12,714 bases of DNA from Thermoplasmatota archaeon (GTDB taxonomy: Archaea > Thermoplasmatota > Penumbrarchaeia > Penumbrarchaeales > Penumbrarchaeaceae): assembly GCA_016929175.1 (NCBI GenBank), contig JAFGJI010000226.1:1-12714 (forward strand), in the 5' to 3' direction. Position numbers and translations under genes: made by a program. The notes beneath the pieces are model-generated. The model did not search any database and was not told the DNA's origin. It was given only the letters and a program-made list of their open reading frames with translations. This document shows positions 6,483 to 12,639 of the stretch, piece after piece (the stretch's first letter is position 1; every line of letters begins with the position of its first letter).

Positions 6483-8696
6483 ATGGTGGAAAGGGAGATC
6501 AAGATAAGGGACCGTAAGGACCTGATCCATTTCCTGCTGTCCAGGGACCTTCCAGAGGAAGCGGTCTTTAAACTTCTGGACCCGAGTTCGGAACATTCCC
6601 TTGAGGATATCCTCAACATGGGGCCCGCCCAGCTCCAGAGGATCACGGGAATATCCGGGAAGAGGTTCAGGAGAGCTTTTGCCTGGGTGGACCTCAGGTT
6701 GGACGACACATCGGACAGGACAGGAAATGGGATCGGTCCCGATGGGATGGAAAGTAGCGTTTCGGAAGATGGTGCCGCACCATCATCCTCTCCTTCCCGG
6801 GCACCCGCTGAAAAGGTTCCCTTCCAGAAAAAACCCAAAAAGGATGAGAAAAAAATGGGTTTTATCTGGACCGCTCCCGACATGGAGTCGGTTCAGGGTT
6901 CCATCGAAATAATCGAGCGGGAAAAGAGGATGCTCTGGCCCTGCAAGTTCTACGTGAACCTTAAAAGGTTCGAGCTTCCCATCGAGGGATATATATACAT
7001 CAAATCGGGGGCAGTGGCATTCAAGGCCAGGATATCGGATATAGTAACTGACAAGAACCCTCTTTCCCCTCCCAAGGAAAAGAAACTGATCCCGGAAGGT
7101 CTGAACAGCACGGTCCCGGAAGGTACTGCACTGGCATACCTGACATTGGAGGACATCACACCACTGCCGAAGACCCTTCCGCTCAAAGCATTCACCACCG
7201 TGGGCAACACTCCGGTGAAGAGCGCAAGACAGTATACCCTGATATGGATAGAGGATTTCGACGAGCTCGTCAAGAAGGAGGAACACGGCGAGCAGGTCGA
7301 GCCCGAACCGATCGCGGAGGAGAAGCCCAAGAAGAAGATATCTGAAGAGATCGAGGTCAGGCAGTTCAAACCGCTTGCAACGGAGGAAGTCAAGCTTGTG
7401 GCGGACCAGTTGAAGGTCGACCTTCCCGAGGAGATATCGTACTTCCTCTCGGACAAGGCGATCAGGGATAAATGGGGCCTTGAGACAGTAAAAGAGGCCG
7501 TTTCGCAGATCATGAGGATACTGCCGATCTTCAACGAGCTTACCGAGGGACTGGGCGATAAATGGATCCCCGTTAAGATGATATACGATCTGTCGCAAAA
7601 CCTGAAGATAAGGGATGTGGAGGACCGGTTCCTCCGACGTATCTGCGAACTTGCAATGGAGCAGTATACCCACAACCTTGTAGACCCCCATGAATCGGTG
7701 GGGATCGTTGCCGCCCAGTCCATTGGAGAACCCGGGACGCAGATGACCATGAGGACCTTCCATTATGCGGGCGTCGCCGAGATCAATGTTACCCTGGGTC
7801 TGCCAAGACTGATCGAGATAGTAGATGCAAGGAAGCTCCCGTCCACGCCGATGATGGAGATCCATCTCAGGAAGGAGCTGGATATGGGAATAGAGGATAT
7901 CAAGTCTTTCGTGAACAACAAGATAGAGCTCACTCTTGTCAAGGATGTCTGCGATAACGAGGTCGACCTCACCAGAATGACCATCACCATCATCCCGAGG
8001 GAGAAGGCGCTAAGCAAGAGAGGATTGTCCTCTGCAGAGCTCATGAAGAGGATACGGGAGACTAATAAGAAGATCAAGGAGAACCAGGTTACCGAAGAGG
8101 ATGGCAAGTTCACGATCTCTTTCATGGGACAGAAGAAGATGAACTATAAAACCCTCCTTAATCAATGGGAATCCATCAACATATCCAAGATCAAAGGCAT
8201 AGACAATATCAACAGGGTGATAATACGTCATGAAGGGGACGAGTATATCCTCTATACCGAGGGTTCAAACCTTCAGAAGATACTCGAGCTCCCCGAGGTC
8301 GATGTTGCCAGGGTCTCCACGAACAACATCATCGAGATCTCGAACGAACTCGGCGTGGAGGCAGCCCGAAGGTCCATCTTCGAGGAGGCAAGGAAGACCC
8401 TTTCGGAACAGGGCTTGACAGTCGATGCGAGGCATCTCATGCTCGTTGCGGATGTGATGTCGGTGGGAGGGACAATAAGGGCGATAGGAAGACACGGTGT
8501 GTCGGGAGAAAAGTCCTCCGTTCTTGCCAGAGCCGCATTCGAGATCACCTCGAACCACCTGCTTACCGCAGGTATCACAGGTGAGATAGAACCCCTGGCG
8601 GGTGTTGCGGAGAACATCATCATCGGACAGCCGATCACTCTGGGAACGGGAGCTGTCGCACTTATCTACAGGCCTGTTGACCTAAAGGAGGAATGA
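6483..8696 (+). CDS. rpoA2: DNA-directed RNA polymerase subunit A'' with a ~300-residue N-terminal extension
   Basis: C-terminal third of the largest polymerase subunit, completing the cleft, trigger loop and jaw. The A'' core spans about residues 301-737. It contains VGIVAAQSIGEPGTQMT (406-422), trigger-loop TFHYAGVAEIN with catalytic-type His427, NVTLGLPRLIEIVDARK, and a C-terminal IEPLAGVAENIIIGQPITLG segment, all canonical. Archaeal A'' is normally about 400 residues; this one has 737. The extra N-terminus holds a helical HhH-like segment (about 35-70), a Ser/Pro/Lys-rich linker (73-124), a beta-rich domain (126-260) resembling the EVE/PUA-like pattern, and a Glu/Lys-rich linker (261-300). 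It lies at the foot of the polymerase by position in Rpb1. No stop or frameshift separates extension and core, and the base composition looks like its neighbours. The function of the extension is unknown. rpl30e starts one base after the TGA. Confidence 0.97.
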   Translation: MVEREIKIRDRKDLIHFLLSRDLPEEAVFKLLDPSSEHSLEDILNMGPAQLQRITGISGKRFRRAFAWVDLRLDDTSDRTGNGIGPDGMESSVSEDGAAPSSSPSRAPAEKVPFQKKPKKDEKKMGFIWTAPDMESVQGSIEIIEREKRMLWPCKFYVNLKRFELPIEGYIYIKSGAVAFKARISDIVTDKNPLSPPKEKKLIPEGLNSTVPEGTALAYLTLEDITPLPKTLPLKAFTTVGNTPVKSARQYTLIWIEDFDELVKKEEHGEQVEPEPIAEEKPKKKISEEIEVRQFKPLATEEVKLVADQLKVDLPEEISYFLSDKAIRDKWGLETVKEAVSQIMRILPIFNELTEGLGDKWIPVKMIYDLSQNLKIRDVEDRFLRRICELAMEQYTHNLVDPHESVGIVAAQSIGEPGTQMTMRTFHYAGVAEINVTLGLPRLIEIVDARKLPSTPMMEIHLRKELDMGIEDIKSFVNNKIELTLVKDVCDNEVDLTRMTITIIPREKALSKRGLSSAELMKRIRETNKKIKENQVTEEDGKFTISFMGQKKMNYKTLLNQWESINISKIKGIDNINRVIIRHEGDEYILYTEGSNLQKILELPEVDVARVSTNNIIEISNELGVEAARRSIFEEARKTLSEQGLTVDARHLMLVADVMSVGGTIRAIGRHGVSGEKSSVLARAAFEITSNHLLTAGITGEIEPLAGVAENIIIGQPITLGTGAVALIYRPVDLKEE
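8684..8692 (+). promoter_or_regulatory. Shine-Dalgarno site of rpl30e
   Basis: AAAGGAGGA lies in the last codons of rpoA'', five bases before the rpl30e ATG at 8698. It fixes that start and ties rpl30e translation to the polymerase operon. Confidence 0.75.
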
Positions 8697-8697
8697 C

Positions 8698-8991
8698 ATG
8701 GATATAAAAAGGGCACTTCGGAACGTACAGGACACCGGGAAGGTGACCGTGGGGTTCAAAGAGACCAGGAAATCGCTCAGGTCTAAGAAGGTTAAGCTGG
8801 TGATCGTGGCAAAGAACTGTCCAGAAGGGGAACTCGAGGAGCTCAAGGCGTTCAAGGTGCCCATATATACTTTCACCGGCAACAACGCCGAGCTCGGGGC
8901 CTCCAGCGGAAAGCCCTTCTCGATCTCCACCATGGGGATAATCGATGGGGGCAAATCCGACATACTGCTGCTCAAGGGAGAAACGGAGTGA
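8698..8991 (+). CDS. rpl30e: Ribosomal protein L30e (eL30)
   Basis: Large-subunit ribosomal protein of the archaeal/eukaryotic L7Ae/L30e superfamily, a small alpha-beta-alpha sandwich that binds kink-turn RNA. The 97-residue length is normal. Visible family features: the N-terminal DIKRALRNVQDTGKVTVGFKET, KLVIVAKNCPEGELEEL in the RNA-binding face, VPIYTFTGNNAELGASSGKPFSIS, and the terminal IIDGGKSDILL. Its place directly after rpoA'' is the classical archaeal arrangement. The usual next genes (nusA, rps12, rps7) do not follow; only 141 non-coding bases and ftsZ do. Confidence 0.97.
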   Translation: MDIKRALRNVQDTGKVTVGFKETRKSLRSKKVKLVIVAKNCPEGELEELKAFKVPIYTFTGNNAELGASSGKPFSISTMGIIDGGKSDILLLKGETE

Positions 8992-9044
8992 GAATGGATG
9001 TCTGGATGGTTGCGAAAGCGTGATGAGCCGAAATACGCCAATCC

Positions 9045-9085
9045 GACAAGATTTTTATATAGATTCAATGTTAGGGAGAATGTAG
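9045..9085 (+). promoter_or_regulatory. TATA-type promoter of ftsZ-secE-spt5
   Basis: TTTATATA at 9054-9061, preceded by a purine-containing ACAAGA BRE-like segment, is the only strong archaeal TATA box in the 141-base gap after rpl30e. Transcription should begin about 25 bases downstream, near 9082-9085, leaving a leader of about 50 bases with GGGGGAAGG (9121-9129) before the ftsZ ATG. The T5 run at 9052-9056 could also act as a weak archaeal terminator for the polymerase operon. The rest of the gap (8992-9044) shows nothing recognisable. Confidence 0.6.
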
Positions 9086-9132
9086 ATTGATCTGGAATTT
9101 CCAAAAAAAGGGAACACGTCGGGGGAAGGCAA

Positions 9133-10329
9133 ATGAAATCCATCATAAAAGGAGTCCTTGAACGCGAGGAGAAAAAGGCCAAGACCACCCTGCCCGGTAT
9201 TACACCCAGGCCACCAGTTAGTGGTTTTGCATCCAGGGTGCAGCAGGACATCGGCACCAACTCTATGGAAAAGGTTCCGGTCGAGGAGAATATCAGCGAG
9301 AATCCAGAGGATGAGGAGCTCAGGCGCGTCCTGGCCAGTTTGAGGACGAACATCAAGATCATCGGGTGCGGAGGTGCCGGCAGCAATACCATCAACAGGA
9401 TCGTGGAGGAGGGTATTGTGGGAGCGGATATCTTCGCCATGAACACCGATGCACAGCATCTCCTGACCGTACACGCCCCTCACAAGATCCTCATCGGACG
9501 GCGGTCCACAAGAGGCCTCGGCGCCGGTTCCGTTCCTCAGATCGGGGGCGAAGCCGCAAGAGAGGCCGAGGACGAGATCAGGACCTCCCTGATGGGTTCC
9601 GATATTGTCTTCGTCACATGCGGTCTAGGAGGGGGGACCGGGACGGGGTCTGCCCCCGAGGTGGCCAGGATAGCCCGGGAGAACGGCGCGCTCACCATAG
9701 CGATCGTGACCCAGCCTTTCACTGCCGAGGGAGTTGTAAGGATGCAGAACGCCGAGTACGGGCTCGACAGACTTCAGGAGTACACTGACACGGTGATCGT
9801 CATTCCCAATGACAAGCTTCTCGAGATCGTCCCCAGGCTTCCTCTCAATGCAGCATTCAAGGTTGCCGATGAGCTTCTTATGCGGTCCATCAAAGGCATA
9901 ACCGAGATAATAACCAAGGTGGGTCTGGTGAACCTCGATTTTGCCGATCTCAAGACGATCATGAAGGGAGGCGGGGTTGCGATGATCGGCATCGGGGAAT
10001 CCGATGATGATGATCGAGCAATGAAAGCAGTCAACGCGGCCCTGGATTCACCTCTCCTCGAAGTTGATATAGCAGATTCCACCGGTGCCCTGATAAACGT
10101 ATCCGGAGGAGAGAACATGACGGTCTCTGAAGCCGAACTTGTTGCGGCCGAGATACATAAGAGGGTAAATCCCATGGCGAGGATAATCTGGGGGGCCCAG
10201 ATAGATCCGGAGCTCAAGGATACCATCAGGGTGATGCTTGTGATAACCGGTGTGAAGTCGAAACAGATATTCGGAAAATCGTTGAAGAAGGCCGGAGCAG
10301 ACCGCTTCGGCATCGATTTCATCCGGTGA
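9133..10329 (+). CDS. ftsZ: Cell division GTPase FtsZ (FtsZ1 type)
   Basis: Tubulin-like GTPase that assembles into the mid-cell division ring. The 398 residues include a charged, probably flexible N-terminal 70. The nucleotide-binding core has GCGGAGSN (78-85), NTDAQHL, the tubulin signature GGGTGTGS (166-173), and the T7 catalytic loop NLDFAD (267-272) with D269 and D272. The TDAQHLL, KILIG and RGLGAG pattern and the location directly upstream of secE-spt5 match euryarchaeal FtsZ1 rather than FtsZ2 (context is established for methanogens and haloarchaea; the paralogue call is inference). The short IDFIR tail could be a partner-binding end. The ATG at 9133 follows GGGGGAAGG; the promoter is at 9054. 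secE starts 22 bases after the stop. Confidence 0.96.
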   Translation: MKSIIKGVLEREEKKAKTTLPGITPRPPVSGFASRVQQDIGTNSMEKVPVEENISENPEDEELRRVLASLRTNIKIIGCGGAGSNTINRIVEEGIVGADIFAMNTDAQHLLTVHAPHKILIGRRSTRGLGAGSVPQIGGEAAREAEDEIRTSLMGSDIVFVTCGLGGGTGTGSAPEVARIARENGALTIAIVTQPFTAEGVVRMQNAEYGLDRLQEYTDTVIVIPNDKLLEIVPRLPLNAAFKVADELLMRSIKGITEIITKVGLVNLDFADLKTIMKGGGVAMIGIGESDDDDRAMKAVNAALDSPLLEVDIADSTGALINVSGGENMTVSEAELVAAEIHKRVNPMARIIWGAQIDPELKDTIRVMLVITGVKSKQIFGKSLKKAGADRFGIDFIR

Positions 10330-10351
10330 GAGAGAAGGAGGTATATCCAAC

Positions 10352-10618
10352 ATGGACCTTCTCAGAAAGACCTGGGCCACCACATGGTGGAACAAGAGCG
10401 TGAAATGGCAATCGAAAATAGAAAGCAAGGTCAAGAACGCTGGCAGGGGCAAGTACGGCAGGGTCCTGAAGATGGCCAGAAAACCCACGAGCGACGAATA
10501 TTCCAAGACCCTCATAATCACCGGGATAGGGATAGTTATCATCGGTGGTCTGGGTTTCGGTATATTCCTTCTCTGGGAATACTTCCCGGACATGGTTGGC
10601 TGGGTCTTCGACATTTGA
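10352..10618 (+). CDS. secE: Protein translocase subunit SecE (Sec61 gamma)
   Basis: Small essential subunit of the SecYE(beta) translocon that clamps SecY in the plasma membrane. The 88 residues contain an amphipathic cytosolic segment with the conserved pattern RVLKMARKPTSDEY (37-50), then one transmembrane helix (about 53-77, rich in Ile and Gly) and a short tail. The archaeal family is usually 55-75 residues, so the N-terminal 30 residues (Trp/Lys-rich) are a modest extension. The ATG at 10352 follows a strong AAGGAGGTAT (about 10335-10344). The SD of spt5 overlaps its stop codon, so the two are probably translationally coupled. Confidence 0.93.
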   Translation: MDLLRKTWATTWWNKSVKWQSKIESKVKNAGRGKYGRVLKMARKPTSDEYSKTLIITGIGIVIIGGLGFGIFLLWEYFPDMVGWVFDI

Positions 10619-10625
10619 GGTGATC
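10617..10625 (+). promoter_or_regulatory. Shine-Dalgarno site deciding the TTG start of spt5
   Basis: GAGGTGATC begins inside the secE TGA (10616-10618) and is an exact match to the archaeal anti-SD. The only suitable in-frame start is TTG at 10628, three bases further. The next in-frame Met codon lies far inside the NGN domain, so TTG is the start. Confidence 0.75.
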
Positions 10626-10627
10626 CT

Positions 10628-11137
10628 TTGGAAGAAGATATCAACGGGGACGGGGAAGCTTCCGGTCAGGAGTTCCCCCATACGATCTTTGCGATCAAGA
10701 CAGCACTCGGCCACGAGAAGACAGTGGCGGAGAACCTCGGTCAGAAAGCCAAGAGGAAGGGGGCCGAGATATTTTCCATAATCGCCCCGACGAAGCTCAG
10801 GGGATACGTTCTCATAGAGGGGATCAAGAACGACAAGGCCATGGAAGAACTGCTCAAAGGGATGCAGTACGTAAGGGGACTTGTCGGAGGAGAAGCAACC
10901 ATTTCCATAGATGAGATCGAACATTATCTCGAACCCAAACCAATAGTGGCCGATATCACCGAGGGCGACATAGTCGAGATCATCAACGGTCCCTTCAAGG
11001 GAGAGAAGGCCAGGGTGAAGCAGATAGATACCGGAAAGGAAGAGATCACCGTGGAGCTCTTCGAGGCCATGGTGTCGATACCCGTTACCATCAAGGGTGA
11101 TTCCGTAAGGGTGATCGAAAGGGAAGACCACCGTTAG
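10628..11137 (+). CDS. spt5: Transcription elongation factor Spt5 (archaeal NusG homologue)
   Basis: Universal processivity factor: its NGN domain binds the RNA polymerase clamp and closes the cleft, and its KOW domain contacts the ribosome or nascent RNA. Of 169 residues, 1-16 are an acidic leader, the NGN domain is about 18-105 (from HTIFAIKT, with GYVLIE), and the KOW domain about 110-165 (ITEGDIVEIINGPFKGEKARV). The length is near the archaeal norm of about 150, plus the acidic leader. Start is TTG, chosen from the exact SD in the secE stop region; stop is TAG. The secE-spt5 pair is the standard archaeal/bacterial order. The ribosomal genes rpl11, rpl1, rpl10 and rpl12 that commonly follow are absent; a regulatory gap and a metal transporter follow instead. 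Confidence 0.95.
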   Translation: MEEDINGDGEASGQEFPHTIFAIKTALGHEKTVAENLGQKAKRKGAEIFSIIAPTKLRGYVLIEGIKNDKAMEELLKGMQYVRGLVGGEATISIDEIEHYLEPKPIVADITEGDIVEIINGPFKGEKARVKQIDTGKEEITVELFEAMVSIPVTIKGDSVRVIEREDHR

Positions 11138-11170
11138 AGTATCTCGTGTTTCACTTCTCATCCGCCATTG

Positions 11171-11198
11171 TGACCGGTCATTATGAAATATTTGACCG
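11171..11198. promoter_or_regulatory. Candidate operator: palindrome TGACCGGTCA plus a third half-site
   Basis: TGACCGGTCA (11171-11180) is a perfect 10-base palindrome. A further TGACCG occurs at 11193-11198, exactly 22 bases (two helical turns) after the first. CGGTCA and the last TGACCG could alternatively pair as a 6-bp hairpin with a 12-base loop. It lies in the gap between spt5 and the ZIP gene, about 75 bases upstream of the ZIP TATA-like element. Binding by a metal-responsive repressor is inference from the downstream gene. Confidence 0.4.
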
Positions 11199-11249
11199 AC
11201 AGTTGTATTCTCCATTTTCGCTCCCGTTTACACCTTTGGCTCTTGCCCA

Positions 11250-11285
11250 AAAGGATAAATATCATTTCAATGTTCATTTTTTTCG
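11250..11285 (+). promoter_or_regulatory. Putative promoter of the ZIP transporter gene
   Basis: AAAGGATAAATATC (about 11250-11263) looks like a BRE/TATA pair. A start about 25 bases downstream falls near 11283-11285, leaving a leader of about ten bases before the ATG at 11293. A second, weaker A/T-rich element (GAAATATTT, 11185-11193) overlaps the palindromic site. The rest of the 155-base gap shows nothing else recognisable. Confidence 0.45.
11277..11283 (+). terminator. T7 tract, possible terminator of ftsZ-secE-spt5
   Basis: Seven consecutive T on the + strand lie at the end of the spt5-ZIP gap, without a GC hairpin. Archaeal RNA polymerase can terminate on such T-runs alone. It coincides with the expected start of the ZIP transcript, so it may only be the initiator region. 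Confidence 0.25.
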
Positions 11286-11292
11286 AAGCGGG

Positions 11293-12108
11293 ATGGAAAT
11301 ATCCGGCGTTCTCATAGCGTTTGGTCTGACACTGTTTGCGGGCCTATCCACCGGTATTGGGAGTGCCCTGGCCTTCTTCACTAGGAGGACCAATACAAGG
11401 TTCCTATCGGTATCGCTTGGTTTCTCCGCCGGAGTGATGATCTACATCTCATTCGTAGAGATATTCTTCAAGGCAAGGGAATCCCTGGTAGAGGAAATGG
11501 GTGACAAGGTCATCGCCACATGGGCAACGGTCCTTGCCTTCTTCCTCGGAATACTTGTCATAGCACTGATAGACCGGATCGTTCCATCGTTCGAGAACCC
11601 CCACGAGGTCCACAAGGTCGAGGAGATGAAGGGCAGCGTCGATACCAAAAGATTCCGAAAGCTCTACAGAATGGGCCTTTTCACGGCCCTGGCCATCGGC
11701 ATACATAATTTTCCCGAGGGACTTGCGACCTTCATGAGCGCCCTGAAGGATGTGACGCTGGGAATTCCGATCGCGGTCGCGATCGCGATCCACAATATAC
11801 CGGAAGGAATTGCCGTATCCATTCCGATATACTATGCCACCGGGAGCAAGAAGAAGGCTTTCTTCTACTCGTTCCTGTCCGGTCTCTCGGAACCTTTGGG
11901 AGCCTTGCTCGGCTTTATAATCCTGCTTTGGCTTTTCAGCGATCTGGTGTTCGGTATAGTGTTCGCCGCGGTGGCAGGCATCATGGTGTTCATATCACTG
12001 GACGAACTCCTGCCTACTGCCAGGGAGTTCGGGGAGCATCACCTGTCGATATACGGTCTCATCGCCGGAATGGGGGTAATGGCTGTCAGCCTGCTCCTGT
12101 TCCTCTGA
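11293..12108 (+). CDS. ZIP-family divalent metal transporter (ZupT-like)
   Basis: Membrane transporter of the ZIP family, probably importing zinc and possibly iron, manganese or cobalt. The 271 residues give about eight helices (roughly 4-29, 36-58, 73-94, 127-149, 156-180, 188-214, 216-239, 250-271). Both metal-site signatures are present: HNFPEG (138-143) in TM4 and HNIPEG (167-172) in TM5, with SGLSEPLGALLG (E200) in TM6. The cytosolic loop between TM3 and TM4 (about 98-126) is short, with only two histidines. This pattern is closest to ZupT. The ATG at 11293 is preferred over a GTG at 11146, because the 49 extra residues are non-conserved in appearance and cover the promoter. No metal-related neighbours are present. 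It converges with the usp gene, with seven bases between stops. Confidence 0.93.
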   Translation: MEISGVLIAFGLTLFAGLSTGIGSALAFFTRRTNTRFLSVSLGFSAGVMIYISFVEIFFKARESLVEEMGDKVIATWATVLAFFLGILVIALIDRIVPSFENPHEVHKVEEMKGSVDTKRFRKLYRMGLFTALAIGIHNFPEGLATFMSALKDVTLGIPIAVAIAIHNIPEGIAVSIPIYYATGSKKKAFFYSFLSGLSEPLGALLGFIILLWLFSDLVFGIVFAAVAGIMVFISLDELLPTAREFGEHHLSIYGLIAGMGVMAVSLLLFL

Positions 12109-12115
12109 AGCCTTT

Positions 12116-12574
12116 TCAAGCATCCTTTTTGGGATCTCTTACAAGCATGACAGGACAGAGGGCGTGCCTGCCTACCTTCTCCGCAACGCTCCCCATGATA
12201 AGAGAGGTGATCTTCCGTCTCCCGTGGGTTCCGATGATGATCAGATCATATTGTCCGGACAGCTCGATTATCTCCTGTGCAACGTGACCGTCCTTGATCA
12301 GCGTTCTGACATCGACCCCTTCTTCCCCGCCTCTCCTGACAAAGTCCTCGAGGAAATTCTTCACCTGCTGCCGCGTTTCCGTCTGGATAATGTTTGACGC
12401 GGAGATGATCTCGGCCCCTTCCAGGACCGTGTAATCGGAATACAGCTGCTCCATGACATGCAGAACCGTGATCTTGCTTCCTATCAACTTTGAAAGGGAC
12501 ATGGCCTGCTCGAAAGCGTCCATCGAAAGTTCGGAACCATCCACTGGAACCAGAATATTGCGGTATCTCTTCAT
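12116..12574 (-). CDS. Universal stress protein, UspA family, ATP-binding type
   Basis: Small cytosolic Rossmann-like protein (152 residues) that normally forms dimers. It begins RNILVPVDGSELS (residues 5-17, D12 at the nucleotide site) and carries the ATP-binding signature G-x2-G-x9-G-S at G115, G118 and G128-S129. This places it in the ATP-binding class (MJ0577-like) rather than the non-binding UspA class. It ends with CPVMLVRD, the usual last strand. An ATG 18 bases further upstream (12592) gives six extra residues, but it lies upstream of the expected transcription start from the TATA box at 12605-12613, so the ATG at 12574 is preferred. The actual role is unknown; Usp proteins act in stress survival or as regulators of other proteins, including transporters. 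Confidence 0.93.
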   Translation of the reverse strand: MKRYRNILVPVDGSELSMDAFEQAMSLSKLIGSKITVLHVMEQLYSDYTVLEGAEIISASNIIQTETRQQVKNFLEDFVRRGGEEGVDVRTLIKDGHVAQEIIELSGQYDLIIIGTHGRRKITSLIMGSVAEKVGRHALCPVMLVRDPKKDA

Positions 12575-12579
12575 CCTTG

Positions 12580-12614
12580 ACCCCCACTTCAATTGGTCTG
12601 ATGGTTATATAGTT
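12580..12614 (-). promoter_or_regulatory. Promoter of the usp gene (TATA box ACTATATAA)
   Basis: Read on the - strand, AACTATATAACC (12603-12614) is a clear TATA box. A start 22-27 bases on falls near 12582-12587, giving a leader of about ten bases before the ATG at 12574, nearly leaderless as in many archaea. Confidence 0.6.
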
Positions 12615-12639
12615 TCCCGGAAAGGACAGCGATAAGGCA

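Noticed and set aside
6783..7865. Long antisense open frame (360 codons) opposite the A'' extension, and another of 266 codons at 6950-7750
   Set aside because: The sense frame is one continuous A'' protein with its own SD. The antisense products have low-quality composition, show no recognisable domain and no credible SD, and look like codon-bias shadows.
6483..8696. Intein in rpoA'' explaining the extra length
   Set aside because: The extra sequence is N-terminal, not inserted in the core. There is no Cys/Ser start block and no C-terminal His-Asn before Cys/Ser/Thr.
8994..9023. Nine-codon frame after rpl30e and a possible remnant of nusA in the gap
   Set aside because: Too short, no SD, and no KH-like residues in any frame of the 141-base gap.
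11146..11292. GTG start at 11146 giving a 320-residue ZIP protein
   Set aside because: The added 49 residues do not look like a ZIP N-terminus, and they cover the palindrome, the TATA-like element and the T7 tract. The ATG at 11293 starts right before TM1.
11761..11792. Repetitive GATCGCG tract in the ZIP gene
   Set aside because: It simply encodes the alternating Ala/Ile/Val of a transmembrane helix (VAIAIH).
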